NCBI GenBank assembly: GCA_900545865.1
Contig: URAN01000001.1
Span: forward strand, 115,703 to 179,702
DNA: 64,000 nucleotides
From: an uncultured Eubacteriales bacterium
GTDB lineage: Bacteria; Bacillota; Clostridia; Monoglobales; Monoglobaceae
Reading direction: 5' to 3'
The notes under the pieces are model-generated. The model saw only the letters and a list, made by a program, of their open reading frames with translations. It was not told the origin of the DNA and searched no databases. Position 1 is the stretch's first letter, and each line of letters starts with the position of its first letter. The translations under genes were made by a program, and so were the position numbers. Positions 1-8,406 of this stretch are shown in pieces.

Positions 1-981
1 GATGTTACATTGGCGGCTGAAAATGTTACTTTAACAGAAACAGGTGCTACAATCACTTATGAGGGTTATAGTGTAGATGTAACAGCTTCATTTGTTGCAA
101 AAGCATTTGAAGTAACAGGAATGAAACTGTTAAAGGCTGACGGTTCTGAATATACAACTGATTCATTCCAAAACGGTGCAGCAAATACAATTGATACTGT
201 AAAGAGTAAAATAAGTAAGATTGTTGTTACAGGTGCAGCGGTAGATGGTGTTGTTCCGACTGAAACATGGAATGTTGGAGAAAACGGTGCAACTGTTGAT
301 GTAACAGGTACTCCTGTGGAGGACGGTACGGCAACATATACCGTAACAGTAACTGCTCCGACAGCAGGTGTATTCGGTACAATTCCGAGCGGATTTACAA
401 TGCCGACAATTAATGTTGAATTTACTGCGGACCCGACAAAGATTGTAACAAGTGTTATTCTTACCGGTACAGGTGTTTCCGAAAATACTATTGAGGTTGA
501 AAAAGGAACATCTTTAGAAGAAGCGGTAAATGGTATTTCGTTCGCGCTTAAAAATTCGGATGGAATAGATCTTCCGACAACAGGTTGGACATTGAGTGAT
601 TTCACATCTGCTGATTATAACGCTGACCAAGAGGGAACTTATACTGCAACAGCAACATTGTCTGGTTCAAGTGACGATGCTATCATCAAAGATGAAGCAT
701 TAAAGACAGTAACATTAACTATCAAAGTTAAAGATTCAAAGCCGGCAGGAATGTACGGTGACGTAAATGGCGATGAAAGCGTTGATGACCTTGACTGGAT
801 GATAGTTTTGAGTTATACAGCCGGTGAAAATGTAGATGAAGACTTGGATACTACTACTGGTAGAGCATTTAGAGCGGCAGATGTTAATATAGATAGCGCC
901 ATAGATGACCTTGACTGGATGGAAATCCTTAACTACACAGCTGGTGAAGATTGCGAAGAAAGAATAGGAACAAGTTTCTAA
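1..981 (+). CDS. Dockerin-containing secreted protein, C-terminal part (5' end outside window)
   Basis: The frame is open from base 1, so the N-terminus lies upstream. About 240 residues of Thr/Val-rich, beta-strand-like sequence resemble bacterial Ig-like modules. They are followed by a C-terminal dockerin-like domain at about residues 250-320, with two Ca2+-loop repeats (GDVNGDESVDDLDW and ADVNIDSAIDDLDW), each followed by a Y-T-A-G segment. Dockerins bind cohesins and dock enzymes or adhesins onto scaffolds. The Ig-like modules resemble those of the next gene, which has a cohesin-like N-terminus and SLH anchors, so the two products may bind each other (inference). No catalytic domain is visible in this part. 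The dockerin call is firm; the function of the missing N-terminus is unknown. Confidence 0.85.
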   Translation, partial: DVTLAAENVTLTETGATITYEGYSVDVTASFVAKAFEVTGMKLLKADGSEYTTDSFQNGAANTIDTVKSKISKIVVTGAAVDGVVPTETWNVGENGATVDVTGTPVEDGTATYTVTVTAPTAGVFGTIPSGFTMPTINVEFTADPTKIVTSVILTGTGVSENTIEVEKGTSLEEAVNGISFALKNSDGIDLPTTGWTLSDFTSADYNADQEGTYTATATLSGSSDDAIIKDEALKTVTLTIKVKDSKPAGMYGDVNGDESVDDLDWMIVLSYTAGENVDEDLDTTTGRAFRAADVNIDSAIDDLDWMEILNYTAGEDCEERIGTSF

Positions 982-991
982 GCAAAAATAG

Positions 992-1025
992 TTTTATGCC
1001 GGCAATAAAAACTGCCGGCATAAAA
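992..1025 (+). other. Perfect 13-bp hairpin between two surface-protein genes
   Basis: The arms at 992-1004 and 1013-1025 are exact reverse complements (core TGCCGGCA) with an 8-nt loop. No T-run follows on the plus strand, so it may act as a 3' stabiliser or weak terminator within the dockerin/SLH gene pair. Confidence 0.55.
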
Positions 1026-1061
1026 TAAGAAAAATATATAATATAATGGAGGAAAAATTAA

Positions 1062-3503
1062 ATGAGAAGTTTTAAAAAGATTTCTGCTATTATTTTAGTA
1101 GTAGCAATGTTATTTTCCTTGGTATCGGTAAGTGTATTTGCTGATGAAACTGTATATAAAGGTTATATTCAGTTTAGAAAAGCAGAAACAGATGCAATTA
1201 CTAATACTATTACAGGAACAAAAGCAGGGAAAACAGTTTACGCAGATGTTTATTCGACACCGGGAAGTTATAATGCGTTAGCAATAAACTTTACTCCGAC
1301 AACTGCTATTAATGCTTTGACTGTTGAGAATGTTAAGTTGGCAGAAGGTATTCCTGCTTGTGCGGCAAGCATGGTTAATGCAAAAACCGGTGGACTTCAG
1401 TTTAAATGGAGTTCGGCGGTAACAATGCCTGAGGGCAAACCTTTTGCAACAGTAGCTATTACAATAGCTGATGCAACAACAGCGGCAAATGATGTTGAAA
1501 TTTTTACTGATGGTGGTTATACCTATACATTAGCTGGGGGTAAGCCGACTAAAGTTACAAATGATGTTGCTAAATTGAATATTTTAGATTCTTTCACAGC
1601 TACATCTGCAAAGGCTGTTAAAGCAGGTGCTGATGTAACAGCTCCGGTTGAGGTTGCTCTCGGAACAACAGCTGATGCTGCTGTTGAGGGTATCACAGCT
1701 ACAGTTACCGACGGTACTAACAGCGAAGCAGGATACGCAGTATCTAACTGGGTATCTACACCGGCATACGATGCAACAAAGACAGGCGAATATGAGTTCA
1801 AAGGCGATGTTGTTATAAACGGTGAGGGTGCCGCAAATGCAGGAACTTTGAATGTAACAGTAACAGTTAAGGTTGTTCCTATCACTGACGGTACAGTTGC
1901 TGATGCAAAGGGTACAGTTATGGAAAATGCAGAAAAAGGTATTACAGAAGATGCTATAAAGGCTGCTCTTCCGACTGAACTTGCTGTAACAAAGGGTGAC
2001 TTTAAAGATACTTTCACAGTAGCATGGAACACTGTTGAGGGTTATGCAAACGAAGGTAAGGATTACAAAGCTGATGATGTAATCACAGTTAAAGGTACAT
2101 TAACATCACCGTCTAAGAACGGATTGTTCACAACTGCTACAACTGATGTAGAGGGTAAAGTAACAGTTGTTCCGGCTGAAATCAGCGGCGGTTCAATCTC
2201 AATCAACAACCCGATTGACAACGGTTATGTAACAGCTAACATCACTGTTCCGGCATCTGTAATCGCTAAGATGCCTTTGGATGCTGAGGGTGACAGCGAA
2301 GTAGTTAAAGCAGAAAAGAAAGCTAAGAGAACAATTTCTTTGATAGTTCCCAATGCTGACTCAACTAAAGAGGGCGCAACAGTTTCTGTTGAAGTAACAC
2401 CTGAACAAATCGCAGCGGCTAATGAGGTTGATGCTAAAGACTTGAATGTAACGCTTAAGTCTGACAAAAAGATGAAAGAACTCGGTTACAGCTCAAGCGG
2501 TGCAAATAAGACATTTACTGTAACAGTAACCGTTGGCGGAACACAGCTCGTTCAAAAGGATAAAGACGGTAAAGTTGTTCCCGTATCAGGCGAAGTTAAG
2601 AAAGCATCAAGCGGCAGCGCACCCGGCATCAATAAGGGCAGCTCAACTACCACAACATATGCTGTAACAGTTGTTGAGACAAAGAACGGTACTGTAACGG
2701 TATCTCCCGAAAAGGCTGCATCGGGCGCAACAGTAACAGTTAAACCCGAACCGGCAGAAGGTTACAAAGTTAAGTCTGTAACAGCTGTTAAGGCTGACGG
2801 TACTAACGTTCCCGTTGACGAAAAGGCATACACATTCACAATGCCTGCAAGCGCAGTAAAAGTTACTGTTGAATTCGAAGAGGGCAAAGACGAACCTGTT
2901 AACCCGACACCGGACGGCAAGTTCGCTGACGTTGCTGACGATTTCTGGGCTGCTAAAGACATCTACACCTTAAAGGATGCAGGTATCATCGGCGGTAAGA
3001 GCGCAACAGAGTTTGATCCCGAGGGTGACGTAACTCGTGCAGAGTTCGCTAAGATGGTTGTTGGCTTGTTCGGTTACAAGGCTACATCTGACGCAGTAAA
3101 CTTTGAGGATTGCAAAGCAGAAGATTGGTTCACACCGTACGTAGCAGCAGGCGTAGAGGCCGGCGTAATCAAGGGTGTAAGCGATACAGAGTTCGCTCCG
3201 AACGCTACTATTACTCGTGAAGACGCTTGCACAATTCTCGGCCGCGCACTTAACAAGGTTGCTGCATCTAACGAACTTAAGTTCACAGATGCTGACAAGG
3301 TTGCAGAATACGCTGTTCCTTACGTTGCACTTCTCTCTGAACTTGGTTATGTAAACGGTTATGAGGATGGTTCATTCGCTCCGACAAACAACATAACAAG
3401 AGCAGAAGCAGCTAAAATTATTGCAGGTATCTATAATGCAAAAGACTCAACAGAAGATAAAGCAGATAATACAGATACAATAGATGTAGCACCTGAGAAA
3501 TAA
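1062..3503 (+). CDS. SLH-anchored surface protein with cohesin-like N-terminal domain
   Basis: 813 residues; the GGAGG at 1048-1052 supports the ATG. In order: signal peptide (1-27, cleavage after SVFA); a cohesin-like beta domain (about 34-175) with A-G-K-T-V near its start and G-K-P-F-A-T-V-A-I-T near its end; Ig-like modules (about 180-370); a further beta region; a divergent InlB-type B-repeat (about 535-605, with TFTMPASAVKVTVEF); and three SLH domains (about 619-673, 681-735, 743-795), each with an F-x-D or F-x-P pattern and a TRAE/TRED-like motif. SLH triplets bind pyruvylated wall polymers, so this is a wall-anchored protein. A cohesin on an SLH protein beside a dockerin protein is the arrangement of anchoring scaffoldins. 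SLH is certain; cohesin is likely but divergent. Confidence 0.8.
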   Translation: MRSFKKISAIILVVAMLFSLVSVSVFADETVYKGYIQFRKAETDAITNTITGTKAGKTVYADVYSTPGSYNALAINFTPTTAINALTVENVKLAEGIPACAASMVNAKTGGLQFKWSSAVTMPEGKPFATVAITIADATTAANDVEIFTDGGYTYTLAGGKPTKVTNDVAKLNILDSFTATSAKAVKAGADVTAPVEVALGTTADAAVEGITATVTDGTNSEAGYAVSNWVSTPAYDATKTGEYEFKGDVVINGEGAANAGTLNVTVTVKVVPITDGTVADAKGTVMENAEKGITEDAIKAALPTELAVTKGDFKDTFTVAWNTVEGYANEGKDYKADDVITVKGTLTSPSKNGLFTTATTDVEGKVTVVPAEISGGSISINNPIDNGYVTANITVPASVIAKMPLDAEGDSEVVKAEKKAKRTISLIVPNADSTKEGATVSVEVTPEQIAAANEVDAKDLNVTLKSDKKMKELGYSSSGANKTFTVTVTVGGTQLVQKDKDGKVVPVSGEVKKASSGSAPGINKGSSTTTTYAVTVVETKNGTVTVSPEKAASGATVTVKPEPAEGYKVKSVTAVKADGTNVPVDEKAYTFTMPASAVKVTVEFEEGKDEPVNPTPDGKFADVADDFWAAKDIYTLKDAGIIGGKSATEFDPEGDVTRAEFAKMVVGLFGYKATSDAVNFEDCKAEDWFTPYVAAGVEAGVIKGVSDTEFAPNATITREDACTILGRALNKVAASNELKFTDADKVAEYAVPYVALLSELGYVNGYEDGSFAPTNNITRAEAAKIIAGIYNAKDSTEDKADNTDTIDVAPEK

Positions 3504-3529
3504 TTATAAAGCGAAATAAATTGCTTTTC

Positions 3530-3562
3530 AAAAAGGCGACCGTTTATCGGCCGCCTTTTTTG
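3530..3562 (+). terminator. Rho-independent terminator after SLH/cohesin gene
   Basis: AAAGGCG pairs with CGCCTTT, and CC pairs with GG inside it, around a short loop. A T-run (CCTTTTTT) follows on the plus strand. It lies 27 nt after the stop of the surface-protein gene. Confidence 0.8.
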
Positions 3563-3689
3563 TACACGAAATTAACGATTGAAAATCACGGGCGGTCGTG
3601 GTCGCAGATTGCCGGTGGCAATCGTTTTGCGATTTGACCGAGTCGGCAGACGAGAGCCGCCCCTACAACCAAACGGAACGTATGTCACA

Positions 3690-3780
3690 ATCCGTAGGGG
3701 ACGGCGTCCCCGACGTCCCGAACACGCGAACGAATGGTGCATATAATGTGGATAACCGCATAATTTGATAAACATTTCAC
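3690..3780. repeat. Dispersed repeat, copy 1 (GTAGGGG family, contains a DnaA-box 9-mer)
   Basis: This stretch aligns along its length with the intergenic sequence at about 14211-14300: both start CGTAGGGG, continue through CCCGA-CA--CGA, contain TGTGGATAA (here 3747-3755), and end in an AT-rich A-A-C-A-T segment. Translating both minus strands gives similar nonsense peptides, which confirms common ancestry rather than coding. An opposed CCCCTAC end lies upstream at about 3658-3666, as if this were one half of a larger inverted element. The rest of 3563-3785 holds no gene. Confidence 0.6.
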
Positions 3781-3785
3781 GCACA

Positions 3786-4589
3786 CTAACCGAGGGCAAC
3801 GTCCAAAAGCATCATAATTGTGAACCCGATAACGATTCCCATTGTTGCAAGATAAGGATCTGCCTTTTGGTTCTGTTGACACTCGGGGATAAGCTCATGC
3901 ACGGCAACAAGTATCATCGCTCCGGCGGCAAAAGCGAGGGCATACGGAAGAATAGCCTGTATGTAGACTACCGTTGCCGCACCGATAACCCCGGCGATAG
4001 GCTCAACCAATGCCGAAGCCTGACCGATAAAAAAACTTTTAAGCCGAGAACATCCCTCTCGCCTTAGCGGCAGGGAAACCGCCGCGCCCTCGGGAAAATT
4101 CTGCAAGCCTATTCCGACCGCAATGGTGATTGCCCCCATAAATGCCTCGGTTGTAAATCCACCGTTATTCAATGCGCCGAACGCAACGCCGACCGCCAAA
4201 CCCTCGGGAATGTTATGCAAGGTTATTGAAAATACCAAAAGAATAATCCTGTTAAGCCGTTCCGAGCATGAAGATGATGTTTTTGCGTTAAGCCGCCCTG
4301 CATAGGTGACCGCTTTGTCGGATGCCCACATAAAAAGCGCGCCGAAAATAAATCCACACGAGACAACAAGCCATGCCGGGACGGACAGATATGTTTCCGC
4401 CCGCTCTATCGCCGGTTGAAGCAGCGACCAAAAACTTGCGGCAATCATCACCCCTGCCGCAAAACCGAGCATAAGATTCATCACCTTGTCGCTTGTCTTT
4501 TTAAAAAATATAACCGTTGCCGCACCCAAAGCGGTTATGAACCATGTTCCGAGAGTGGCAATTAATGCCATTAATATTGTACTATTCAT
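3786..4589 (-). CDS. ZIP-family divalent metal (zinc) transporter
   Basis: 267 residues from the ATG at 4589. AAGGTG sits 6 nt upstream of this ATG, which is better than the GTG three codons earlier. The protein has about eight hydrophobic segments, with the two metal-site signatures of the ZIP family: HNIPEGLAVG in TM4 and QNFPEGAAVS in TM5, both of the form (H/Q)NxPEG. ZIP proteins import Zn2+, Fe2+ or other divalent cations across the cytoplasmic membrane. The first His is present and the second site has Q in place of H, as in many ZupT/GufA-type members. It stands alone, flanked by a repeat and by two terminators of the next operon. Confidence 0.88.
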   Translation of the reverse strand: MNSTILMALIATLGTWFITALGAATVIFFKKTSDKVMNLMLGFAAGVMIAASFWSLLQPAIERAETYLSVPAWLVVSCGFIFGALFMWASDKAVTYAGRLNAKTSSSCSERLNRIILLVFSITLHNIPEGLAVGVAFGALNNGGFTTEAFMGAITIAVGIGLQNFPEGAAVSLPLRREGCSRLKSFFIGQASALVEPIAGVIGAATVVYIQAILPYALAFAAGAMILVAVHELIPECQQNQKADPYLATMGIVIGFTIMMLLDVALG

Positions 4590-4733
4590 AAAATGCACCT
4601 TTCATAAAACAGAATTGAACGGAATCGAATCCGCCTAATTTTATTTTATGCAAAACAGCATTTTGCGTTCCGCACCTCTCAAATTACAAAAGGATATATC
4701 TGTTGCACCAATCCTAAAACAACATAAAAAATA

Positions 4734-4758
4734 AGGCGTTCCCGCAATGAGAACGCCT
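4734..4758 (-). terminator. Second (distal) terminator of the decarboxylase operon
   Basis: AGGCGTTC pairs with GAACGCCT around a 9-nt loop; on the minus strand it is followed by TTATTTTTT. It backs up the hairpin immediately upstream. Confidence 0.75.
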
Positions 4759-4761
4759 GTT

Positions 4762-4789
4762 AAAAACGGCCGCAGACGCGACCGTTTTT
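4762..4789 (-). terminator. Proximal terminator of the decarboxylase operon
   Basis: AAAAACGG-CGC pairs with GCG-CCGTTTTT (one mismatch) and runs into T5 on the minus strand, 12 nt after the last gene of the operon. Confidence 0.85.
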
Positions 4790-4801
4790 GGTTTATCCGA
4801 A

Positions 4802-6199
4802 TCAGATATAGTGGATTTTGTTATCCATATCAACCATATCTTTATCAACCTTATATTTTGCGGCGCGGCGCTGTTCAAAGAACTTAACCGCAACCTGTCC
4901 GAACAGGGCATAGGATAATACGTCCTCGTCTTGTTCAATCCACTCGGCACATTCCTTGCGCATATTATCGAGCTCGGGCTTTAAAAGGTCTGCCGGGCGA
5001 CAGGTAATAGCCTTTTCGTTACCGATAATCTTCTTGCGGAATTCCTCATCTATCGGAACAGGAGTTCTGCCGTACTCGCCGCGGCATATTCCCTTTGTCT
5101 CGTTTGAAACCATCTTATACCGCTCGCCCATAATAACATTTAGCACAGCCTGTGTTCCGACAATCTGACTTGTCGGGGTAACAAGCGGAAGATAACCCAA
5201 ATCCTTACGGACGCGCGGAATCTCTTTGAGAACCTCGTCAAACTTGTCCTCTTTGCCCTGTTGTTTGAGCTGTGAAACAAGGTTTGACAACATTCCGCCG
5301 GGAACTTGGTATTTAAGAGTGTTTATATCAACACCCAATACCTTTGTGTTCATAAGTCCGCTTGCAAGATACTTTTCACGCAGGGGTTTGAAATAATCCG
5401 AAACCTCGGTCAAAGCGTCCAAATCCAAACCTGTGTCATATTTTGTGCCTTTAAGCGTTTCAACAAGCGGTTCTGTCGGCGGCTGTGAAGTTCCCATCGC
5501 GAGCGGTGAGAGAGCACAGTCAACAACGTCAACGCCTGCCTCTATTGCTTTAAGATACGTCATAGACGCAACGCCGCTTGTGTAATGCGTATGGAGCTGT
5601 ATGGGAATTTTAACCGCTTTTTTGAGTGCGCTTACCAATTCAAACGCGTTGTACGGTGTGAGCAGACCTGCCATATCCTTTATGCAAATCGAATCTGCGC
5701 CACAGTTCTCATATTCCTTTGCAAGCTTTACGAAAAATTCGTTATTGTGTACGGGGCTTATAGTATAAGAAATCGCCGCCTGTACATGACCCTTTTCTTT
5801 CTTTGTTGCGTTTATTGCTGTCTGAAGATTGCGGACATCGTTAAGCGCGTCAAAAATTCTTATTATATCAATGCCGTTTGCCACCGATTTTTGAACGAAA
5901 TATTCAACAATATCATCGGCATAGTGACGATAACCCAAAATATTCTGACCTCTGAAAAGCATCTGAAGTTTTGTTTTGGGTGCTGCCGCTCTTATTTTAC
6001 GCAGTCTCTCCCACGGGTCTTCGTTCAAAAAGCGAAGGCACGCGTCAAACGTTGCGCCGCCCCAAACCTCAAGCGAATGATACCCGATTTTATCGAGCAT
6101 CGGAAGAGCCGGGAGCATTTCTTCTGTAGTCATACGAGTTGCGATGAGCGACTGATGCGCATCACGGCACACTGTTTCTGTAATTCCGACTTTTGCCAT
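4802..6199 (-). CDS. oadA: Oxaloacetate/pyruvate carboxyltransferase subunit (OadA / 5S type, no biotin domain)
   Basis: 465 residues; AGGAGG precedes the ATG. A TIM-barrel carboxyltransferase domain begins at once, with RDAHQS (12-17; Asp13 is a metal ligand), ICIKDMAG (Lys174 is the carboxylated active-site Lys) and QLHTH (201-205, metal-binding His pair). A conserved C-terminal PYC/OADA domain follows. The protein ends without a biotinyl domain, which is supplied by a separate gene in the operon. The family moves CO2 between oxaloacetate or pyruvate and biotin. Last gene of the operon. The co-existence with a 12S-type acyl-CoA carboxyltransferase suggests either oxaloacetate decarboxylation or transcarboxylation feeding the pump; the sequence alone does not decide. 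Confidence 0.93.
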   Translation of the reverse strand: MAKVGITETVCRDAHQSLIATRMTTEEMLPALPMLDKIGYHSLEVWGGATFDACLRFLNEDPWERLRKIRAAAPKTKLQMLFRGQNILGYRHYADDIVEYFVQKSVANGIDIIRIFDALNDVRNLQTAINATKKEKGHVQAAISYTISPVHNNEFFVKLAKEYENCGADSICIKDMAGLLTPYNAFELVSALKKAVKIPIQLHTHYTSGVASMTYLKAIEAGVDVVDCALSPLAMGTSQPPTEPLVETLKGTKYDTGLDLDALTEVSDYFKPLREKYLASGLMNTKVLGVDINTLKYQVPGGMLSNLVSQLKQQGKEDKFDEVLKEIPRVRKDLGYLPLVTPTSQIVGTQAVLNVIMGERYKMVSNETKGICRGEYGRTPVPIDEEFRKKIIGNEKAITCRPADLLKPELDNMRKECAEWIEQDEDVLSYALFGQVAVKFFEQRRAAKYKVDKDMVDMDNKIHYI

Positions 6200-6236
6200 T
6201 TATAAAACCTCCTTATGTATTTTAAATCCAATATGA

Positions 6237-7514
6237 TTAATGTGCGAACATCGACAGGAAAACGCCTGCCGCAACGGCAGAACCGATAACTCCGGCAACG
6301 TTCGGACCCATAGCGTGCATAAGCAAAAAGTTTCCGGGGTTTTCTTTCTGTCCGACCATCTGTGACACACGCGCCGCCATAGGAACGGCAGAAACGCCGG
6401 CAGAACCGATGAGCGGATTTACCTTTCCGCCTGTCAGCTTGCACATAATCTTGCCGAGGATAAGTCCGCCGGCGGTACTAAAGCTGAACGCAATCAAGCC
6501 GAGTGCCACAATGCCGAGGGTTTCGGCGGTGAGGAATGTTTCGGCCTTTGCGGTCGCACCGACCGTTATTCCGAGGAAAATCGTGATAACATTCATTAAA
6601 CCGTTTTGAGCAACCTTGCACAGACGGTCGGCAACGCCGCTCTCTTTTATCAGATTACCCAGCATAAGCATACCGACAAGCGATACTGCATCGGGAACGA
6701 TGAGTGCAACAACGATTGTAACGATAACCGGGAAAAGCATCTTTTCGGTCTTGCTTACCGGGCGAAGCTGTTCCATAACGATACTGCGCTCTTCTTTTGT
6801 GGTAAGAGCCTTCATGATTGGCGGCTGAATAACCGGTATCAGTGCCATATACGAATACGCCGCGATTGCAATCGCCGGTAAAAGTGCCGGTGCGAGTGTT
6901 TTTGTAACATATATTGCCGTAGGACCGTCAGCACCGCCTATAATACCGATAGACGATGCCTCTTTTACGCCAAAGTTGATTCCCGGCACAATCGCGCCGA
7001 GAGCCAATGCCCCGAGAAATGTTGTGAAAACACCGAGCTGTGCCGCCGCACCGAGCAGAATGCTCTTGGGGTTGGCAATAAGCGGACCAAAGTCGGTCAT
7101 ACATCCGATTCCGAGGAAGATAAGAGGCGGATAGATACCCAGCTTTACGCCGAGGTACAGCATATCCAAAAGTCCGCCCTCGGCAAAAATCCTTTGCATA
7201 TCGAGGTGTCCGTCAACCAAGTATTGTGGGTCGGTAAAAAATTCGGGGTGCATCATAATTGCGCCCGAACCCGAAAACATCGGCAGGTTTGAAAGCAGCA
7301 TACCGAATGCAATCGGAAGCAGCAACAGCGGCTCGAACTCTTTGACAATTGCCAAATAAAGCAGGACACAGGCAATTATAATCATAAGCGGTGTTCCTAT
7401 AACGGCAACAACCTGTTCAAAGCCCGAACCTGCCGCCGCAAATCCTGATTTTGCGTTTTCAATCAAGGCGGCAATACCGGTGCTGTTTAAAAATTCAATA
7501 ATGCTCTGTAACAT
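6237..7514 (-). CDS. oadB: Na+-translocating decarboxylase, beta (membrane pump) subunit
   Basis: 425 residues, very hydrophobic throughout with about nine or more membrane segments. It carries the family signature GGADGPT at 193-199; Asp196 corresponds to the essential Na+/H+ site of OadB, MmdB and GcdB. The subunit decarboxylates carboxybiotin at the membrane and couples this to export of Na+. AAAGGA lies upstream of the ATG. It sits between the biotin carrier and the 5S carboxyltransferase genes. Substrate identity is set by the transferase subunits, so oadB and mmdB are equally fair names. Confidence 0.94.
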   Translation of the reverse strand: MLQSIIEFLNSTGIAALIENAKSGFAAAGSGFEQVVAVIGTPLMIIIACVLLYLAIVKEFEPLLLLPIAFGMLLSNLPMFSGSGAIMMHPEFFTDPQYLVDGHLDMQRIFAEGGLLDMLYLGVKLGIYPPLIFLGIGCMTDFGPLIANPKSILLGAAAQLGVFTTFLGALALGAIVPGINFGVKEASSIGIIGGADGPTAIYVTKTLAPALLPAIAIAAYSYMALIPVIQPPIMKALTTKEERSIVMEQLRPVSKTEKMLFPVIVTIVVALIVPDAVSLVGMLMLGNLIKESGVADRLCKVAQNGLMNVITIFLGITVGATAKAETFLTAETLGIVALGLIAFSFSTAGGLILGKIMCKLTGGKVNPLIGSAGVSAVPMAARVSQMVGQKENPGNFLLMHAMGPNVAGVIGSAVAAGVFLSMFAH

Positions 7515-7552
7515 AATTATTATCCTTTCAAAAACTAAATTCCTGAATTAAA

Positions 7553-7969
7553 TCAGCCGAGTGATACCAGAGGGTCACCGGTATTGACCGTTGCACCGGC
7601 AGATGTCGATACGGCAACAACCTTGCCGGCTTTCGGTGCCATAATCTCGTTTTCCATTTTCATTGCTTCGAGAACGCAAAGAACATCGCCTGCGTTTACG
7701 CTCTGTCCGACCGAAACCTTAACGGCAACGATGTTGCCGGGCATGGGTGCGCTTACAGTTTCCGCGCCTGCCGGGGGTGCCGCCGGAGCAGCGGGAGCAG
7801 GTGCAGGTGCAGGTGCAGGTGCGGCAGCAGGAGCCGCAGCCGGTGTCGGAGCAGGGGCAGCGACAGGAGCCGGAGCAGGTGCTGAAACGGCGGCAGAAGA
7901 TGCTGCGCCGACCTCTTCGACCTCTACTTCATAAGACGCGCCGTTCACGTTTATAATAAACTTTCTCAT
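7553..7969 (-). CDS. Biotin carboxyl carrier protein of the decarboxylase
   Basis: 138 residues from the ATG at 7969. AAAGGA lies 11 nt upstream; the longer frame would add ten unsupported residues. A short N-terminal strand region (1-23) is followed by an extreme Ala/Pro linker (about 24-66) and a C-terminal lipoyl/biotinyl domain containing EAMKMEN, whose Lys104 receives biotin. The flexible linker lets the biotin arm swing between the cytosolic transferases and the membrane beta subunit. The linker DNA is a GC-rich, near-repetitive tract, so its length may vary between strains or be misassembled. Confidence 0.95.
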   Translation of the reverse strand: MRKFIINVNGASYEVEVEEVGAASSAAVSAPAPAPVAAPAPTPAAAPAAAPAPAPAPAPAAPAAPPAGAETVSAPMPGNIVAVKVSVGQSVNAGDVLCVLEAMKMENEIMAPKAGKVVAVSTSAGATVNTGDPLVSLG

Positions 7970-8002
7970 AATAAAATTCATCCTTTCTGATATATCCAAA
8001 AG

Positions 8003-8371
8003 TTAATATCTTGAATTTATCGCATCGTTGAGACCGGCTTTGTTCCAAACCGGCGCATTGTTGTCAACCCTGCGATATGATTTGATTTTAAGGTTGTATG
8101 TTGATGTGTTCATACATACAGCGACCGCAGCCGTCAATACGGCAATAAGATTCGGGTCTTGCGCCGCATTCAACGTCGGCGGGGCTGCGTTGATCGCCGA
8201 CGCGTCAGATTTTTTTTCAATCTGAACGGTTTCAGCCTTTTGGGGTTCTTTATAAAATACCTTTTTCATTAACATCATTACAAGCATCAGTATGATAAGT
8301 ACCGAAAAAACGATAAGCAGACCGACGCCCGTAACCATAAGACCTTGACCCAATGCATGGGATAAAGACAT
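8003..8371 (-). CDS. Na+-pump decarboxylase gamma subunit (OadG family)
   Basis: 122 residues with one N-terminal transmembrane helix (about 10-36), a charged Lys/Glu-rich linker and a C-terminal conserved segment rich in Ala with a Y-x-x-x-Y/W ending. The TM-plus-C-terminal layout and operon position match the gamma/delta subunits that tether the transferase to the beta subunit and stabilise the complex. It is preceded by mmdA and followed by the biotin carrier gene. The match is by architecture, as the family is poorly conserved. Confidence 0.85.
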   Translation of the reverse strand: MSLSHALGQGLMVTGVGLLIVFSVLIILMLVMMLMKKVFYKEPQKAETVQIEKKSDASAINAAPPTLNAAQDPNLIAVLTAAVAVCMNTSTYNLKIKSYRRVDNNAPVWNKAGLNDAINSRY

Positions 8372-8406
8372 ATTTATTCCTCCTTTTTATAAGGTTTTTG
8401 TTATGT

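Noticed and set aside
3765..4067. 100-codon ORF on the plus strand at the ZIP gene
   Set aside because: Antisense shadow of the transporter's C-terminus with no SD.
5585..6205. 206-codon ORF on the plus strand inside the oadA region
   Set aside because: It is antisense to a complete, well-conserved carboxyltransferase gene, has no SD and its product is an implausible Cys/Tyr/Arg mix.
7747..7934. Repetitive GC-rich tract that looks like tandem repeats
   Set aside because: It encodes the Ala/Pro linker of the biotin carrier, not a CRISPR array or non-coding satellite.
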